Shown: positions 26,209 through 35,116 of the stretch, one piece after another
Layout: each line of letters begins with the position of its first letter
Position numbering within the stretch: position 1 is the first letter of the stretch
Program-made: the position numbers and the translations under genes
The notes under the pieces: generated by a model
Told to the model about the DNA's origin: nothing
The model's database searches: none
The model's input: the letters and a program-made list of their open reading frames with translations, nothing else
DNA from: Streptococcus salivarius
GTDB lineage: Bacteria > Bacillota > Bacilli > Lactobacillales > Streptococcaceae
Direction: 5' to 3'
Length of the DNA: 64,000 bases
NCBI RefSeq assembly: GCF_002094975.1
Contig: NZ_CP015283.1
Span: 1,349,501-1,413,500 of the forward strand

Positions 26209-27558
26209 TCAAAGTTGATTTTCGTAACGTTTGACGATTCTATTTAGGCGCCATTGATAACAAATACCACTGACGATAAGACTGGCAATCAGGCCAATCC
26301 AGTAACTATATGGGCCCAGTTCAGTGACTTTTTCAAGAAGGTAACCAACAGGGAAAGTCATGCCCCAGTAAGCCAAAACACCGAGATAGAAAGGGACCTT
26401 GGTGTCCTTATAGCCACGCAGAATTCCTTGAAGGGGAGCCGCAAAGACATCCGCCACTTGAAAGAAGAGGCTATAGGTCATGAAAATAGCCGTCATTCTC
26501 AAAAACTCAGGTTCATGTCCATAGAGTTCAGCCAAATCGTAGCGCAAGAAATAGAGGAAAATCAAGGTAAAACCAGCAAAACCTAAAGCAGTCAGACGAC
26601 CTAGCTTGCTATAGCTCTTGACCGCATCCATGCGTTTAGCTCCAAATTCGTAAGAAATAATGATAGCCATAGCACTGGAAACACTGAGAGGAAAGGCATA
26701 CATGAGGTTTGAGAAATTCATGGCTGCCTGATGACTAGCAATCACAAGGGATGGATACTTGGCCATAACTAGACCAACACCTGAGAAGATGGCGACCTCT
26801 GCAAAAACCGTTCCACCAATAGGGAGACCCAGTTTAAGTGCCTCAAGTAGAGAATTTTTATCAAGGGGTTGAACCTTTTCAATGTGGTAGGGTTTAACCT
26901 TCTTATGTTTTCTGATAACTGCGATGGAAATAAGGAGAAGGGCCCAGTAAGCCAATGAAGTTCCCAGACCTGCTCCGGCTCCCCCCAACTCTGGTAGACC
27001 AGCAATGCCATAGATAAGGAGAAAATTGAAGAAACCATTGAGAGGTAGAAGCAAAAGCATGAGGTACATGGACAGGCGCGTGAGGCCAAGCGCATCAAGG
27101 AAGGAACGAATCACGCTAAAGAGTAGAAGGGGAATAATCCCAAGACTCAAAAATCGTAGATAACCAAGGGCGACTTCTCTGACCAAAGGCTCCAGACCTA
27201 GATGATTCAAAACCAAGGGTGCCCCCAGAAAAACGAGGGCAAAGAGGATTAGTGATAGACCCAAAGCCATATAAAGAAATTGATAGAAATCAGGTGCCAC
27301 TCGGTCCTTGCGACCTGCCCCTAGATGGTGTCCGATAATCGGAACCAAGGCAGAGACGATACCTGTTAAGAAGGTGAAAAAAGGACTCCATAAACTCGTT
27401 GCCATGGCTACCCCCGCCAAGTGTAGGGCATCGTATTGCCCAGTCATGGTAGTGTCCACAAAAGCTGCTGAAAAGTTGGCAAACTGATAGATCAGTATGG
27501 GCACAAAAATCTTGAAGAAAACAAGAAATCGCTCACGGAGAGAATGTGTTTCGTGCAT
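26209..27558 (-). CDS. MATE-family efflux transporter (NorM/DinF type)
   Basis: The 449-residue protein has about 12 membrane helices in two homologous halves. The N-half has the FANFSAAFVDTTMTGQ and LTGIVSALVPIIGHHLGAGR segments, and the C-half has MAIIISYEFGAKRMD, as expected for MATE drug/sodium or drug/proton antiporters. RBS GAAAGGAA precedes the ATG at 27556-27558. It is monocistronic. The substrate is likely a cationic drug or metabolite. Confidence 0.9.
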   Translation of the reverse strand: MHETHSLRERFLVFFKIFVPILIYQFANFSAAFVDTTMTGQYDALHLAGVAMATSLWSPFFTFLTGIVSALVPIIGHHLGAGRKDRVAPDFYQFLYMALGLSLILFALVFLGAPLVLNHLGLEPLVREVALGYLRFLSLGIIPLLLFSVIRSFLDALGLTRLSMYLMLLLLPLNGFFNFLLIYGIAGLPELGGAGAGLGTSLAYWALLLISIAVIRKHKKVKPYHIEKVQPLDKNSLLEALKLGLPIGGTVFAEVAIFSGVGLVMAKYPSLVIASHQAAMNFSNLMYAFPLSVSSAMAIIISYEFGAKRMDAVKSYSKLGRLTALGFAGFTLIFLYFLRYDLAELYGHEPEFLRMTAIFMTYSLFFQVADVFAAPLQGILRGYKDTKVPFYLGVLAYWGMTFPVGYLLEKVTELGPYSYWIGLIASLIVSGICYQWRLNRIVKRYENQL

Positions 27559-27621
27559 TCTGTTTTCCTTTCTAAATTTTTCAAATTATATAATCATTGT
27601 ACAACTGTTATCCAATAAAGT

Positions 27622-28455
27622 CTATAATTGACGGAAAGTTTGGTCCCATTCTCTCAAATTATCGTCATCTCCCATAAAAGCCAAGTAGTGGAGAATTTCT
27701 TTATGTATAGTCATTCCCATATTCTTATCGATAAATTTATAAAGGTATGCGGCTTTTAGTTCTTTAAGATAGAGTTTTTGTAACATGAAATAGTCTGGTA
27801 ATTGAATAGTTTTTAGTTCGTTTATATAGTAGTCACTATCTTCTTGATTTCCGTAAAGAATGATTTGGAAAATACAACGACTGATAACTTCTAAAGTGAT
27901 TCGATCTAAATTATTTCTAGGATTTTTATTGAGTATTGATAGGAATTCCTTAATGTAGATTTTTAGCGCATCTTCTGTGAAGATATCCTTTACCATATTC
28001 AGTAAATTAATATCGAGAAGTGTCCAAATATCAATCGAAAAGAAGTAGTTTTGAAGTTCTGTAGCAATATCTTGGTTAACTGAACGGTTTTGAAGTTTTG
28101 AAATCTGACAGTCAATACAAAGACTAATCAGATAATCACTATAATTGGTTTCTCCTAAAATGCGAAACTTTTCTGCGACTTGCTCCAGTGCTTCAAAGTC
28201 TAGATGATTTGAGGCTTGATTGAATTGATTAGCAAGTTTTATGTAGGTTTCGTCCACAAGATATTCTTGTCCGAAAAATTCATTATATTCGACTTTTAGA
28301 TGTTTTAAAAGTTTGAAAAGAGTATCATTTGAGAGTGATGTTTTGTTATTTTCAAAGTCTGAAAGACTCGCTACAGATCCAGCTACTTGAGCGAGTCTCT
28401 GAATAGTGTATTTTCTCTGTTTTCGAATCTGTTTAAATTTTTGACCTTGTTCCAT
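27622..28455 (-). CDS. Rgg/GadR/MutR-family transcriptional regulator
   Basis: The 277-residue protein has an N-terminal helix-turn-helix (about 5-60: FKQIRKQRKYTIQRLAQVAG and SLSDFENNKTSLS) and a helical C-terminal TPR-like region, typical of streptococcal Rgg proteins that respond to short peptides. It is divergent from an ABC exporter gene across a 91-base gap containing a perfect inverted repeat, so it most likely controls that exporter and itself. No short hydrophobic peptide gene is present in the gap. Confidence 0.85.
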   Translation of the reverse strand: MEQGQKFKQIRKQRKYTIQRLAQVAGSVASLSDFENNKTSLSNDTLFKLLKHLKVEYNEFFGQEYLVDETYIKLANQFNQASNHLDFEALEQVAEKFRILGETNYSDYLISLCIDCQISKLQNRSVNQDIATELQNYFFSIDIWTLLDINLLNMVKDIFTEDALKIYIKEFLSILNKNPRNNLDRITLEVISRCIFQIILYGNQEDSDYYINELKTIQLPDYFMLQKLYLKELKAAYLYKFIDKNMGMTIHKEILHYLAFMGDDDNLREWDQTFRQL

Positions 28456-28492
28456 ATAAAATTCCCTTATCGGATTTCCGAAATTTCAATAG

Positions 28493-28527
28493 TTGATACT
28501 ATTAATAAACTAAAATAATAGTATCAA
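28493..28527. promoter_or_regulatory. Perfect inverted repeat, likely Rgg operator
   Basis: TTGATACTATTA (28493-28504) and TAATAGTATCAA (28516-28527) form a perfect 12-bp inverted repeat with an 11-base A/T spacer between the divergent genes. A separate short palindrome CGGATTTCCG lies at 28471-28480, nearer the regulator start. Confidence 0.7.
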
Positions 28528-28546
28528 ATTGAAGGAGGTAAAAGCA

Positions 28547-30148
28547 ATGATTATTGAAAAAACTAAATCGGTTGCTGTGTCACTGCTTAGATTTATTAAG
28601 CTACTTCCTAAGAAGGAAATGGTACTTTATATCATTTTTGCGCTTCTTTATTCGTGTCAAGGCATTGTAATACCTATAATTATCCAGATGGCAGGTCATA
28701 TAGATAGTAGTGATAGTCGGGATTTAATAGTTTTTACATTTTCGAGTATCTCTCTTTGGGTGGTTGTGTACGCTTTTATGTATATAGAGAATATTCTGCT
28801 TCGTTCTATTATTAGAGCGTTTAATGTAAGCCTATCAGAAAATATTTTAAAGAATCATGCTGCCTTTCCTAAAAACATATCCGATTCTGAGCTTTGCTCA
28901 CTCTTGACACAAGATCTTGGAATTGTAGACCAGGAGTTCCTCCAATCTTTTCTTATCTCGCCAGTGTGGGGCGCCTCTGTCCTAGTATCTGTAATTTATC
29001 TGCTCAAACAAAATATTATTGTAGGTAGTCTTTTTACTGTAGGTGCCTTTCTGATGATTTTGCCTCAGTTTATATTTAAGAGAAAGTTAAAAGAGTCAGG
29101 AGAATTACTAAGTAGCTCAAAAGAGAAAAATTTAAGAGCTATTACAGACTTTGGTAAAGGGATTGAAACTATTATTTGCAACCAAGCAGAAAAAGAGAAT
29201 GTAAAGCAAACTCTCATAACCCTTAGTGAGATGGAGACGACACAATTTAAGTATTATACACTTCATAATTTAGTTATGTTTTGGACAGGACCTCTGAAAG
29301 CTGTCGGCTTGATTGGACCATTTGTGATTGGTCTTGTCATGAAACAAAATTCAATTACTACACTTATTGCTATGATGTCTGCTTCAACATATCTTATTAA
29401 CCCCTTACAACAGATTCTGGAGGCTATTGCAAGTATTCAATCAAGTCAAGTGATAAAAGATAAATTATTGACATTTGGAAGTGAGTCAGAAATTCCTTCA
29501 AAAGGGCTTCACATACATACTTTAGAAGAAATTCAGTTAAAAAACGTCACTAAATCTTATGATAATCAAGAGATTTTTCGAGATGTTACGGTTACTTTTT
29601 CATTGTCTCAGCATAATCTTATAGTTGGTGATAGTGGTATTGGAAAAACAACACTTTTTAGGTTAATATCAGGGCAAGATAAGGCATATAGTGGGAAAAT
29701 CATTTTTAAAAGCATTGATGGAAGGGAGCTGACTCCAAATTTAGATAATATTGCAATTATTCATCAAAATCCCTATGTCTTTCATACAAGTGTGCGACAT
29801 AATCTAACTCTTTATCAAGATTATTCTGACTCATTGCTCATTTCAACACTAAAAAAAGTTGGACTATGGGAGGCTTGTTGTCACCAATTAGACTATGAAT
29901 TAACTGGAGATAACTTTTCAGGTGGTCAAATCATAAAACTTGAGATTGCACGTGCTATTTTGAGGGGCAAGCAGGTTTTACTTGCGGATGAGATGATGGC
30001 TTCTTTAGATGCAGCAAGTTCAAAAGAAATAAGTAATGTCCTGAAACAGTTGCCTAATAGCATTATTGAAATTGCCCATCATTACAATCTGGAAGATTAT
30101 GATGCTGTCTATAGAATTGAAAATAAGTCAATCGTAAGAATTAAATAG
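28547..30148 (+). CDS. ABC exporter (fused membrane and ATPase domains)
   Basis: The ATG at 28547 has an ideal AAGGAGG site, giving 533 residues. The first 320 residues hold about six membrane helices; the last 200 form an ATPase with Walker A GDSGIGKTT, signature FSGGQ and a Walker B region LLADEMMASLD. Its composition suggests a half-transporter exporting a peptide, drug or lipid as a homodimer. Its promoter is shared with the divergent Rgg gene. No precursor-peptide gene or C39 peptidase domain is seen, so a bacteriocin role is not shown. Confidence 0.85.
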   Translation: MIIEKTKSVAVSLLRFIKLLPKKEMVLYIIFALLYSCQGIVIPIIIQMAGHIDSSDSRDLIVFTFSSISLWVVVYAFMYIENILLRSIIRAFNVSLSENILKNHAAFPKNISDSELCSLLTQDLGIVDQEFLQSFLISPVWGASVLVSVIYLLKQNIIVGSLFTVGAFLMILPQFIFKRKLKESGELLSSSKEKNLRAITDFGKGIETIICNQAEKENVKQTLITLSEMETTQFKYYTLHNLVMFWTGPLKAVGLIGPFVIGLVMKQNSITTLIAMMSASTYLINPLQQILEAIASIQSSQVIKDKLLTFGSESEIPSKGLHIHTLEEIQLKNVTKSYDNQEIFRDVTVTFSLSQHNLIVGDSGIGKTTLFRLISGQDKAYSGKIIFKSIDGRELTPNLDNIAIIHQNPYVFHTSVRHNLTLYQDYSDSLLISTLKKVGLWEACCHQLDYELTGDNFSGGQIIKLEIARAILRGKQVLLADEMMASLDAASSKEISNVLKQLPNSIIEIAHHYNLEDYDAVYRIENKSIVRIK

Positions 30149-30231
30149 CAAGAGCTACTTTCAGTAAAAGTTAGACAGATTAGTTGCTTAGTTTTTTCTT
30201 TTGCTTTACAACTTGAAGATTTTAATTTCAA

Positions 30232-30264
30232 AGAAAACACCTAAGTCAAGTGACTCAGGTGTTC
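30232..30264 (-). terminator. Terminator of xpt-pbuX
   Basis: On the minus strand AACACCTGAGTCA / TGACTTAGGTGTT with a tiny loop, followed by TTCTTT. Confidence 0.85.
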
Positions 30265-30269
30265 TTGTG

Positions 30270-31538
30270 TTATTTTTCTTTTTTGTTATGGTTCAAAATG
30301 GCATTGAGGACGATGGCAAGCAAGCTTGCAACGACGATACCGTTTGAGAAGAACATTTGGAAAGCATTTGGTAGGCTGTTGAAGAGGTTGCTACCGTTAA
30401 GACCAACCCCTGCAGCGATTGATACCGCAGCAATCAAGAAGTTGTGTTCGTTGTTGGCAAAATCAACACGTGCCAAGATTTGCATCCCTTGGATAGAAAC
30501 AAAACCGAACATAACAAGCATAGCGCCACCAAGGACTGGGCTTGGGATGATTTGAGCCAAGGCACCAAACTTAGGAAGGAGTCCAAGAAGAACAAGGAAA
30601 CCAGCTGCATAGTAGATTGGCAAGCGAGTCTTGATACCTGACAATTTCACAAGACCAACGTTTTGTGAAAAACCAGTGTATGGGAAGGTGTTGAAGAGTC
30701 CACCAAGGAGAACAGCCAAACCTTCAGCGCGGTATCCGTTACGAAGGCGAGTGCTATCGAGTGGTTCTTTGGTAATATCAGAGAGGGCCAAGTAAACCCC
30801 AGTTGATTCAACCATAGACACAGTAGCGATAATACACATCATAATGATTGATGACAACTCAAACTTAGGTACCCCGAAGTAGAATGGCGTTGGCACGTGG
30901 ACAATAGGTGCCGCAGCTACTGGTGAGAAGTCAACCAAGCCCATGCTTGCTGCGATAGCAGTACCGACAACCAAACCGATCAAGATTGAGATGGATTTGA
31001 TAAATCCTTTGGTGAAAATATTAACCAAGAGGATGATGAGAACCGTGATAGCGGCAAGGAAGAGGCTTTGACCAGTTGGTTTATCAACATTGTTTCCCAT
31101 ATTTCCGATAGCGACAGGGATGAGGGTCAAACCAATAGTTGTGATGACTGATCCTGTAACGATCGAAGGGAAGAGATTGGCCACTTTTGAAAAGACGCCA
31201 GAAACGAGGATAACATAAATCCCTGAAACGATAAGGGCACCAAACATAGCACCGCTACCGTGTTTCTCACCAATCATAATAAGTGGTGCTACTGATTGGA
31301 AGGCAACCCCGAGAACAACTGGAAGACCGATACCGAAGTATTTATTAAGTTGAAGTTGGAGGAAGGTTGCTACACCACACATGAAAATGTCGGTTGAAAT
31401 CAAGTAGGTTAATTCATGAGCTGAATACCCCAAGGCTCCAGCAATCATGATTGGCACCAGGATTGATCCCGAGTACATGGCAAGTAGGTGTTGCAGTCCT
31501 AGGACCGCTGCCTGCGAGTGTTTCTCTTTGTTTTGCAT
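30270..31538 (-). CDS. pbuX: Xanthine permease (NCS2 family)
   Basis: The 422-residue membrane protein has about 14 hydrophobic segments and NCS2 motifs: LQHLLAMYSGSILVP at the N-terminus, QSVAPLIMIG, and the FNTFPYTGFSQNVGLVKLSGIKTR block. It imports xanthine with protons. It starts one base before the xpt stop codon ends, so it is translated from the same riboswitch-controlled transcript. Gene order xpt-pbuX is conserved in Firmicutes. Confidence 0.93.
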   Translation of the reverse strand: MQNKEKHSQAAVLGLQHLLAMYSGSILVPIMIAGALGYSAHELTYLISTDIFMCGVATFLQLQLNKYFGIGLPVVLGVAFQSVAPLIMIGEKHGSGAMFGALIVSGIYVILVSGVFSKVANLFPSIVTGSVITTIGLTLIPVAIGNMGNNVDKPTGQSLFLAAITVLIILLVNIFTKGFIKSISILIGLVVGTAIAASMGLVDFSPVAAAPIVHVPTPFYFGVPKFELSSIIMMCIIATVSMVESTGVYLALSDITKEPLDSTRLRNGYRAEGLAVLLGGLFNTFPYTGFSQNVGLVKLSGIKTRLPIYYAAGFLVLLGLLPKFGALAQIIPSPVLGGAMLVMFGFVSIQGMQILARVDFANNEHNFLIAAVSIAAGVGLNGSNLFNSLPNAFQMFFSNGIVVASLLAIVLNAILNHNKKEK

Positions 31539-32119
31539 TAGATGTCTGCCTCCTTAAATACGACCTGACCATTTTCAAAACGATCCAAACGAGCAAGTGA
31601 AACGACTGGGTAGCCAGCTTCTTCCAGAAGGGCACGACCATCTTGGAAAGATTTCTCAATAACGATACCAACCGCTTCAACGTGTGCACCAGCTTCTTCA
31701 ATGATTTGAATCAAGCCTTTGGCAGCTTGGCCGTTAGCTAGAAAGTCATCAACGATGAGGACCTTATCTTCAGGAGTGAGGAACTTGCTTGCGATAGAGA
31801 CAGTACTAGTCACCTGCTTAGTGAAGGAGTAGACCTCAGCAGTGAGAATCCCTTCATTCATGGTGATATTTTTAGCCTTCTTAGCAAAAATCATAGGGAC
31901 ATCCAAGGCCTCAGCAGCATAGAGGGCTGGAGCAATACCAGATGCCTCGATAGTCACCACCTTGGTGATGCCTGCATCCTTGAACTTTTCAGCAAAGACC
32001 TTTCCAATCTCACGCATGAGGTCAAAGTCCACTTGGTGAGTGAGGAAAGAGTCAACTTTGAGGATGTTCTCCCCAAGGACATTCCCATCTTTGAGAATGC
32101 GGTCTTCCAGTAATTTCAT
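31538..32119 (-). CDS. xpt: Xanthine phosphoribosyltransferase
   Basis: The 193-residue cytosolic enzyme converts xanthine and PRPP into XMP for purine salvage. It has the PRPP-binding loop [16 protein letters not shown] (about 124-139) and the family segment [26 protein letters not shown] is perfect. It is the first gene after a purine riboswitch and is followed directly by its transporter gene. Confidence 0.94.
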   Translation of the reverse strand: MKLLEDRILKDGNVLGENILKVDSFLTHQVDFDLMREIGKVFAEKFKDAGITKVVTIEASGIAPALYAAEALDVPMIFAKKAKNITMNEGILTAEVYSFTKQVTSTVSIASKFLTPEDKVLIVDDFLANGQAAKGLIQIIEEAGAHVEAVGIVIEKSFQDGRALLEEAGYPVVSLARLDRFENGQVVFKEADI

Positions 32120-32210
32120 ATTACCTCCTATAAAAAATATAACTAAAGTGTATTTTGATTTTCCCAGATTCTATTAAGACTCTGACAAAGATCAAAACCA
32201 TCGAATAACA

Positions 32211-32237
32211 GAAAAAGGCTTGCAAAGCAAGCCTTTA
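32211..32237 (-). terminator. Riboswitch expression-platform terminator
   Basis: On the minus strand AAAGGCTTGC-TTTG-CAAGCCTTTTT lies between the aptamer and the xpt start, so it stops transcription when the aptamer is bound (family knowledge: OFF switch). Confidence 0.85.
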
Positions 32238-32279
32238 AAATCATAAAAAGACGGTAAAATCTTTTGATGACTTTCTGAC

Positions 32280-32346
32280 TTACTCATTGTTAGGTGTTAC
32301 GGCACCTTGTAGAAACGTCACGCCGATTCGTGACATAAATAAGTAA
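32280..32346 (-). promoter_or_regulatory. Purine (guanine/xanthine) riboswitch aptamer
   Basis: Read on the minus strand: P1 TTACTTATT pairs with AATGAGTAA, P2 GTCACG/CGTGAC, the conserved J2/3 GTTTCTAC, P3 AGGTG/CACCT with loop CCGTAA, and J3/1 with AAC, the Cys-class C that selects guanine-type ligands. It regulates xpt-pbuX. Confidence 0.92.
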
Positions 32347-32402
32347 TGTTCTCATTATTCGATGAAGCTGTCGTTGGTTGATGATAAACCAACATCAACT
32401 CT

Positions 32403-32408
32403 ATTATA
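32403..32408 (-). promoter_or_regulatory. -10 box of the xpt-pbuX promoter
   Basis: TATAAT on the minus strand, 57 bases upstream of the aptamer. The -35 (TTGAGT or TTCAAA) has non-ideal spacing. Confidence 0.5.
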
Positions 32409-32533
32409 ATACTATATTTTCTTTGAAGACTCAAAGGATTTTTCCTATGAAAACGCACTATTTTAAAAGTTGGAAAATTCAATCTAACATTATTGTAAGA
32501 TTTGCTGAGAATTGTCGTTTCTTATAGCATTTC

Positions 32534-32542
32534 TGTTATAAT
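32534..32542 (+). promoter_or_regulatory. Extended -10 promoter of the Bce-type regulator operon
   Basis: TGTTATAAT matches TGnTATAAT, 25 bases before the start codon at 32568. Confidence 0.6.
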
Positions 32543-32567
32543 AGTGGGAAATGAAAGAGGTAGAGTT

Positions 32568-33248
32568 ATGCATAAGATTTTATTAGTGGAGGACGACGAG
32601 GTTATCCGTCAACAAGTCAAAAAAATGCTAGAACAGTGGGGTTACGAAGTTGTTCTTGTTGAAGATTTCATGGAAGTATTATCTATTTTTGTAAAAGTAG
32701 AGCCCCACTTGGTTCTTATGGATATTGGTTTACCTCTATTCAACGGTTATCATTGGTGTCAGGAAATTCGTAAGGTCTCCAAGGTGCCTATTATGTTCTT
32801 GTCTTCGAGAGATCAGGCCATGGATATTGTTATGGCAATCAATATGGGCGGGGACGACTTTGTGACTAAACCTTTTGACCAAAATGTTCTCCTAGCAAAA
32901 ATTCAAGGGCTTTTGCGTCGTTCATATGAGTTTGGTAAGGATCAGAGTCTCTTGGAATATATGGGTGTGATTCTGAACCTTAAGGCCATGGATTTGGTTT
33001 ATCAGGGAGAGGTCGTTTCTTTGACAAAGAATGAGTTTCAGATTTTACAAGTTCTCTTTGATCATGCTGGTAATATCGTTAGTCGGGAAGACCTGATGAA
33101 GGAGCTTTGGAATAGTGACTTCTTTATTGATGACAATACCCTGTCAGTTAATGTAGCTCTTTTACGTAAGAAGTTAGAGGCAGTGGGTTTGAAGGATTTT
33201 ATTGAAACCAAGAAAGGTGTTGGCTACGGGTTGCGTCATGATGGGTAA
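32568..33248 (+). CDS. OmpR-family response regulator (BceR type)
   Basis: The ATG at 32568 has a GAAAGAGG site. The 226-residue protein has a receiver domain (acidic pocket EDDE, phospho-Asp in LVLMDIGLP, Lys in FVTKPFD) and a winged-helix DNA-binding domain (FQILQVLFDHAGNIVSREDL, then DDNTLSVNVALLRKKL). Its kinase gene overlaps, and the pair precedes a BceAB-type transporter, so it should switch on that transporter upon antimicrobial-peptide attack. A consensus BceR box is present at 34217. Confidence 0.9.
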   Translation: MHKILLVEDDEVIRQQVKKMLEQWGYEVVLVEDFMEVLSIFVKVEPHLVLMDIGLPLFNGYHWCQEIRKVSKVPIMFLSSRDQAMDIVMAINMGGDDFVTKPFDQNVLLAKIQGLLRRSYEFGKDQSLLEYMGVILNLKAMDLVYQGEVVSLTKNEFQILQVLFDHAGNIVSREDLMKELWNSDFFIDDNTLSVNVALLRKKLEAVGLKDFIETKKGVGYGLRHDG

Positions 33249-34212
33249 GTGTCAATTTATCAAATACCATATTAGGTCTCGTCTGACTTTCTATCTTTTG
33301 TTTGTCTTTAATGGAATCATATTGGTCTTGTTTGCCTTTTTATTTGAAGAGGTGGCAGATATTCTTTATTATGCTTTGACCATAATGACCTTTGTGACTA
33401 TCATCATGGTTATTTGGGACTTGGTTAGGTCCTATCACTCTTATAACTTAGCCTATCTCTATGAGGAAATAACACCATCAAGTCCTTTAGAATTTTACCT
33501 GGCCCAAGCTTTGGAAAGTGCTAGGGAGGGCCAGATGTCTCAGACTGAGGAGGAGCGCAAGCGCTATACAGATTTGATGGACTACTATACCCTTTGGGTG
33601 CATCAAATCAAGACGCCAATAGCAGCCAGTCAATTATTGCTTCAGGATGTTACGGATAGTAAAACGAGGGCTCTCTTGGAGCAAGAGGTATTCAAGATTG
33701 ATTCTTATACCAATTTGGTTTTGCAGTATTTACGTTTAGAGAATTTTCATGATGATTTGCAGTTGAGGCAGGTTACATTAGAACCCTTGGTTAAAGAAGT
33801 TGTTAGAAAACATAGTCTTTTCTTTATTCAAAAAGGATTGACTATTAATCTACATGACTTAGATGTTAAGGTCGTTTCAGATGAAAAATGGCTCTTGGTT
33901 ATCATAGAGCAGGTCTTGTCAAATAGTTTGAAGTACACAAAAAGCGGTGGTATTGAAATTTACTTCAAAGATAACTGGCTTCATCTTAAAGATTCTGGGA
34001 TTGGTATTAAAAATAGTGATATTCTACGGGTTTTTGAGCGTGGCTTTTCAGGTTACAATGGTCGACTGACTCAGCAGTCCTCTGGGCTAGGTCTCTATCT
34101 TTCTAAGAAAATTGCTGATCAGCTTGGACATGATATTAGTATTAGCTCACAAGTTGGCCAAGGAACCACAGTCTCCATTCATTTTCAAAAGCAGAAGTTG
34201 GCGATTGATTAA
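33238..34212 (+). CDS. Intramembrane-sensing histidine kinase (BceS type)
   Basis: Starts inside the regulator gene (ATG 33238 or 33241), giving about 324 residues. Two membrane helices with almost no extracellular loop (about 18-60) are typical of kinases that sense through a partner BceAB transporter. The phospho-acceptor motif is HQIKTPIAAS (His about 122) and the ATP domain has VLSNSLKYT, DSGIGI and the SSGLGLYLSKKI box. It phosphorylates the preceding regulator. Confidence 0.9.
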   Translation: MMGKCQFIKYHIRSRLTFYLLFVFNGIILVLFAFLFEEVADILYYALTIMTFVTIIMVIWDLVRSYHSYNLAYLYEEITPSSPLEFYLAQALESAREGQMSQTEEERKRYTDLMDYYTLWVHQIKTPIAASQLLLQDVTDSKTRALLEQEVFKIDSYTNLVLQYLRLENFHDDLQLRQVTLEPLVKEVVRKHSLFFIQKGLTINLHDLDVKVVSDEKWLLVIIEQVLSNSLKYTKSGGIEIYFKDNWLHLKDSGIGIKNSDILRVFERGFSGYNGRLTQQSSGLGLYLSKKIADQLGHDISISSQVGQGTTVSIHFQKQKLAID

Positions 34213-34216
34213 TAAC

Positions 34217-34230
34217 TTACAAAAGTGTAA
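34217..34230 (+). promoter_or_regulatory. BceR-type operator
   Basis: TTACA-AAAG-TGTAA fits the BceR-like consensus TNACA-N4-TGTAA exactly. It begins 4 bases after the kinase stop and 127 bases before the transporter gene it should control. Confidence 0.7.
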
Positions 34231-34248
34231 GAAATATGACCACAAATG

Positions 34249-34282
34249 AAAGCAAGGGTTATGGTTGAGACCTTGCTTTTTC
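34249..34282 (+). terminator. Terminator or attenuator between kinase and transporter genes
   Basis: AAGCAAGG / CCTTGCTT stem with a T-run. It lies downstream of the operator and upstream of the ABC genes, so it may terminate the two-component transcript or attenuate. Confidence 0.65.
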
Positions 34283-34356
34283 TATAAAATGGTATCAGAA
34301 GTTAAGTAAGAGGTTCCAAAAATCTCTTCCAAATTTATTAAATAAAGGAGCTTATT

Positions 34357-35115
34357 ATGGCGTTACTAGATGTTCAACATGTTAAAAAAATCTATAAAAC
34401 ACGTTTCAAAGGAAATCAGGTTGAAGCCCTTAAAGATATCCATTTCACAGTTGAAAAGGGTGACTATGTTGCAATCATGGGTGAGTCTGGCTCAGGAAAA
34501 TCAACCTTGCTCAACATCCTTGCCATGCTTGATAAACCAACAGCAGGGCGTGTCTATCTTAATGGTATGGACACAGCAACCATTAAAAATAAGGATGCTT
34601 CCAGTTTTCGTCGTGAAAAATTAGGGTTTGTTTTCCAAGATTTCAACCTTTTGGATACCCTATCTGTTAAAGATAATATCTTACTACCTTTGGTCCTTTC
34701 TCGACGCCCACTTAAGCAAATGATGACACAAGTAGAAGCTATCAGTCGTCAATTGGGGATTCATCCCTTGCTAGAGAAGTACCCTTATGAAATTTCAGGT
34801 GGACAAAAGCAAAGGGTTGCGGTTGCGCGTGCAATCATCACTAAACCAGAAATACTCTTAGCAGATGAGCCAACAGGTGCCCTGGATTCCAAATCTTCAG
34901 CAGCTCTCTTGGATGTCTTTGATGCAATCAATGCCAGTGGTCAGACCATTCTTATGGTAACTCACTCGACAGCGGCTGCCAGTCGTGCACAGCGTGTTCT
35001 CTTTATTAAGGATGGTATTCTATATAATCAAATCTTCAAAGGAGATAAGTCTGAACATCAAATGTTCCAGGAAATTTCCGATACACTAACTGCAATGGCA
35101 AGTGAGGTGAACTAA
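34357..35115 (+). CDS. BceA-type ABC transporter ATPase (peptide resistance)
   Basis: The 252-residue ATPase of the MacB/BceA family has Walker [10 protein letters not shown], signature ISGGQKQR, Walker [13 protein letters not shown] and the H-loop MVTHST. RBS AAAGGAG. With the downstream permease it frees lipid II-cycle targets from peptide antibiotics such as bacitracin (family knowledge). Regulated by the adjacent two-component system (inference from BceR box). Confidence 0.9.
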   Translation: MALLDVQHVKKIYKTRFKGNQVEALKDIHFTVEKGDYVAIMGESGSGKSTLLNILAMLDKPTAGRVYLNGMDTATIKNKDASSFRREKLGFVFQDFNLLDTLSVKDNILLPLVLSRRPLKQMMTQVEAISRQLGIHPLLEKYPYEISGGQKQRVAVARAIITKPEILLADEPTGALDSKSSAALLDVFDAINASGQTILMVTHSTAAASRAQRVLFIKDGILYNQIFKGDKSEHQMFQEISDTLTAMASEVN

Positions 35116-35116
35116 T

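Noticed and set aside
28456..28546. Short hydrophobic peptide gene next to the Rgg regulator
   Set aside because: No ATG-initiated frame with a hydrophobic product in the gap.
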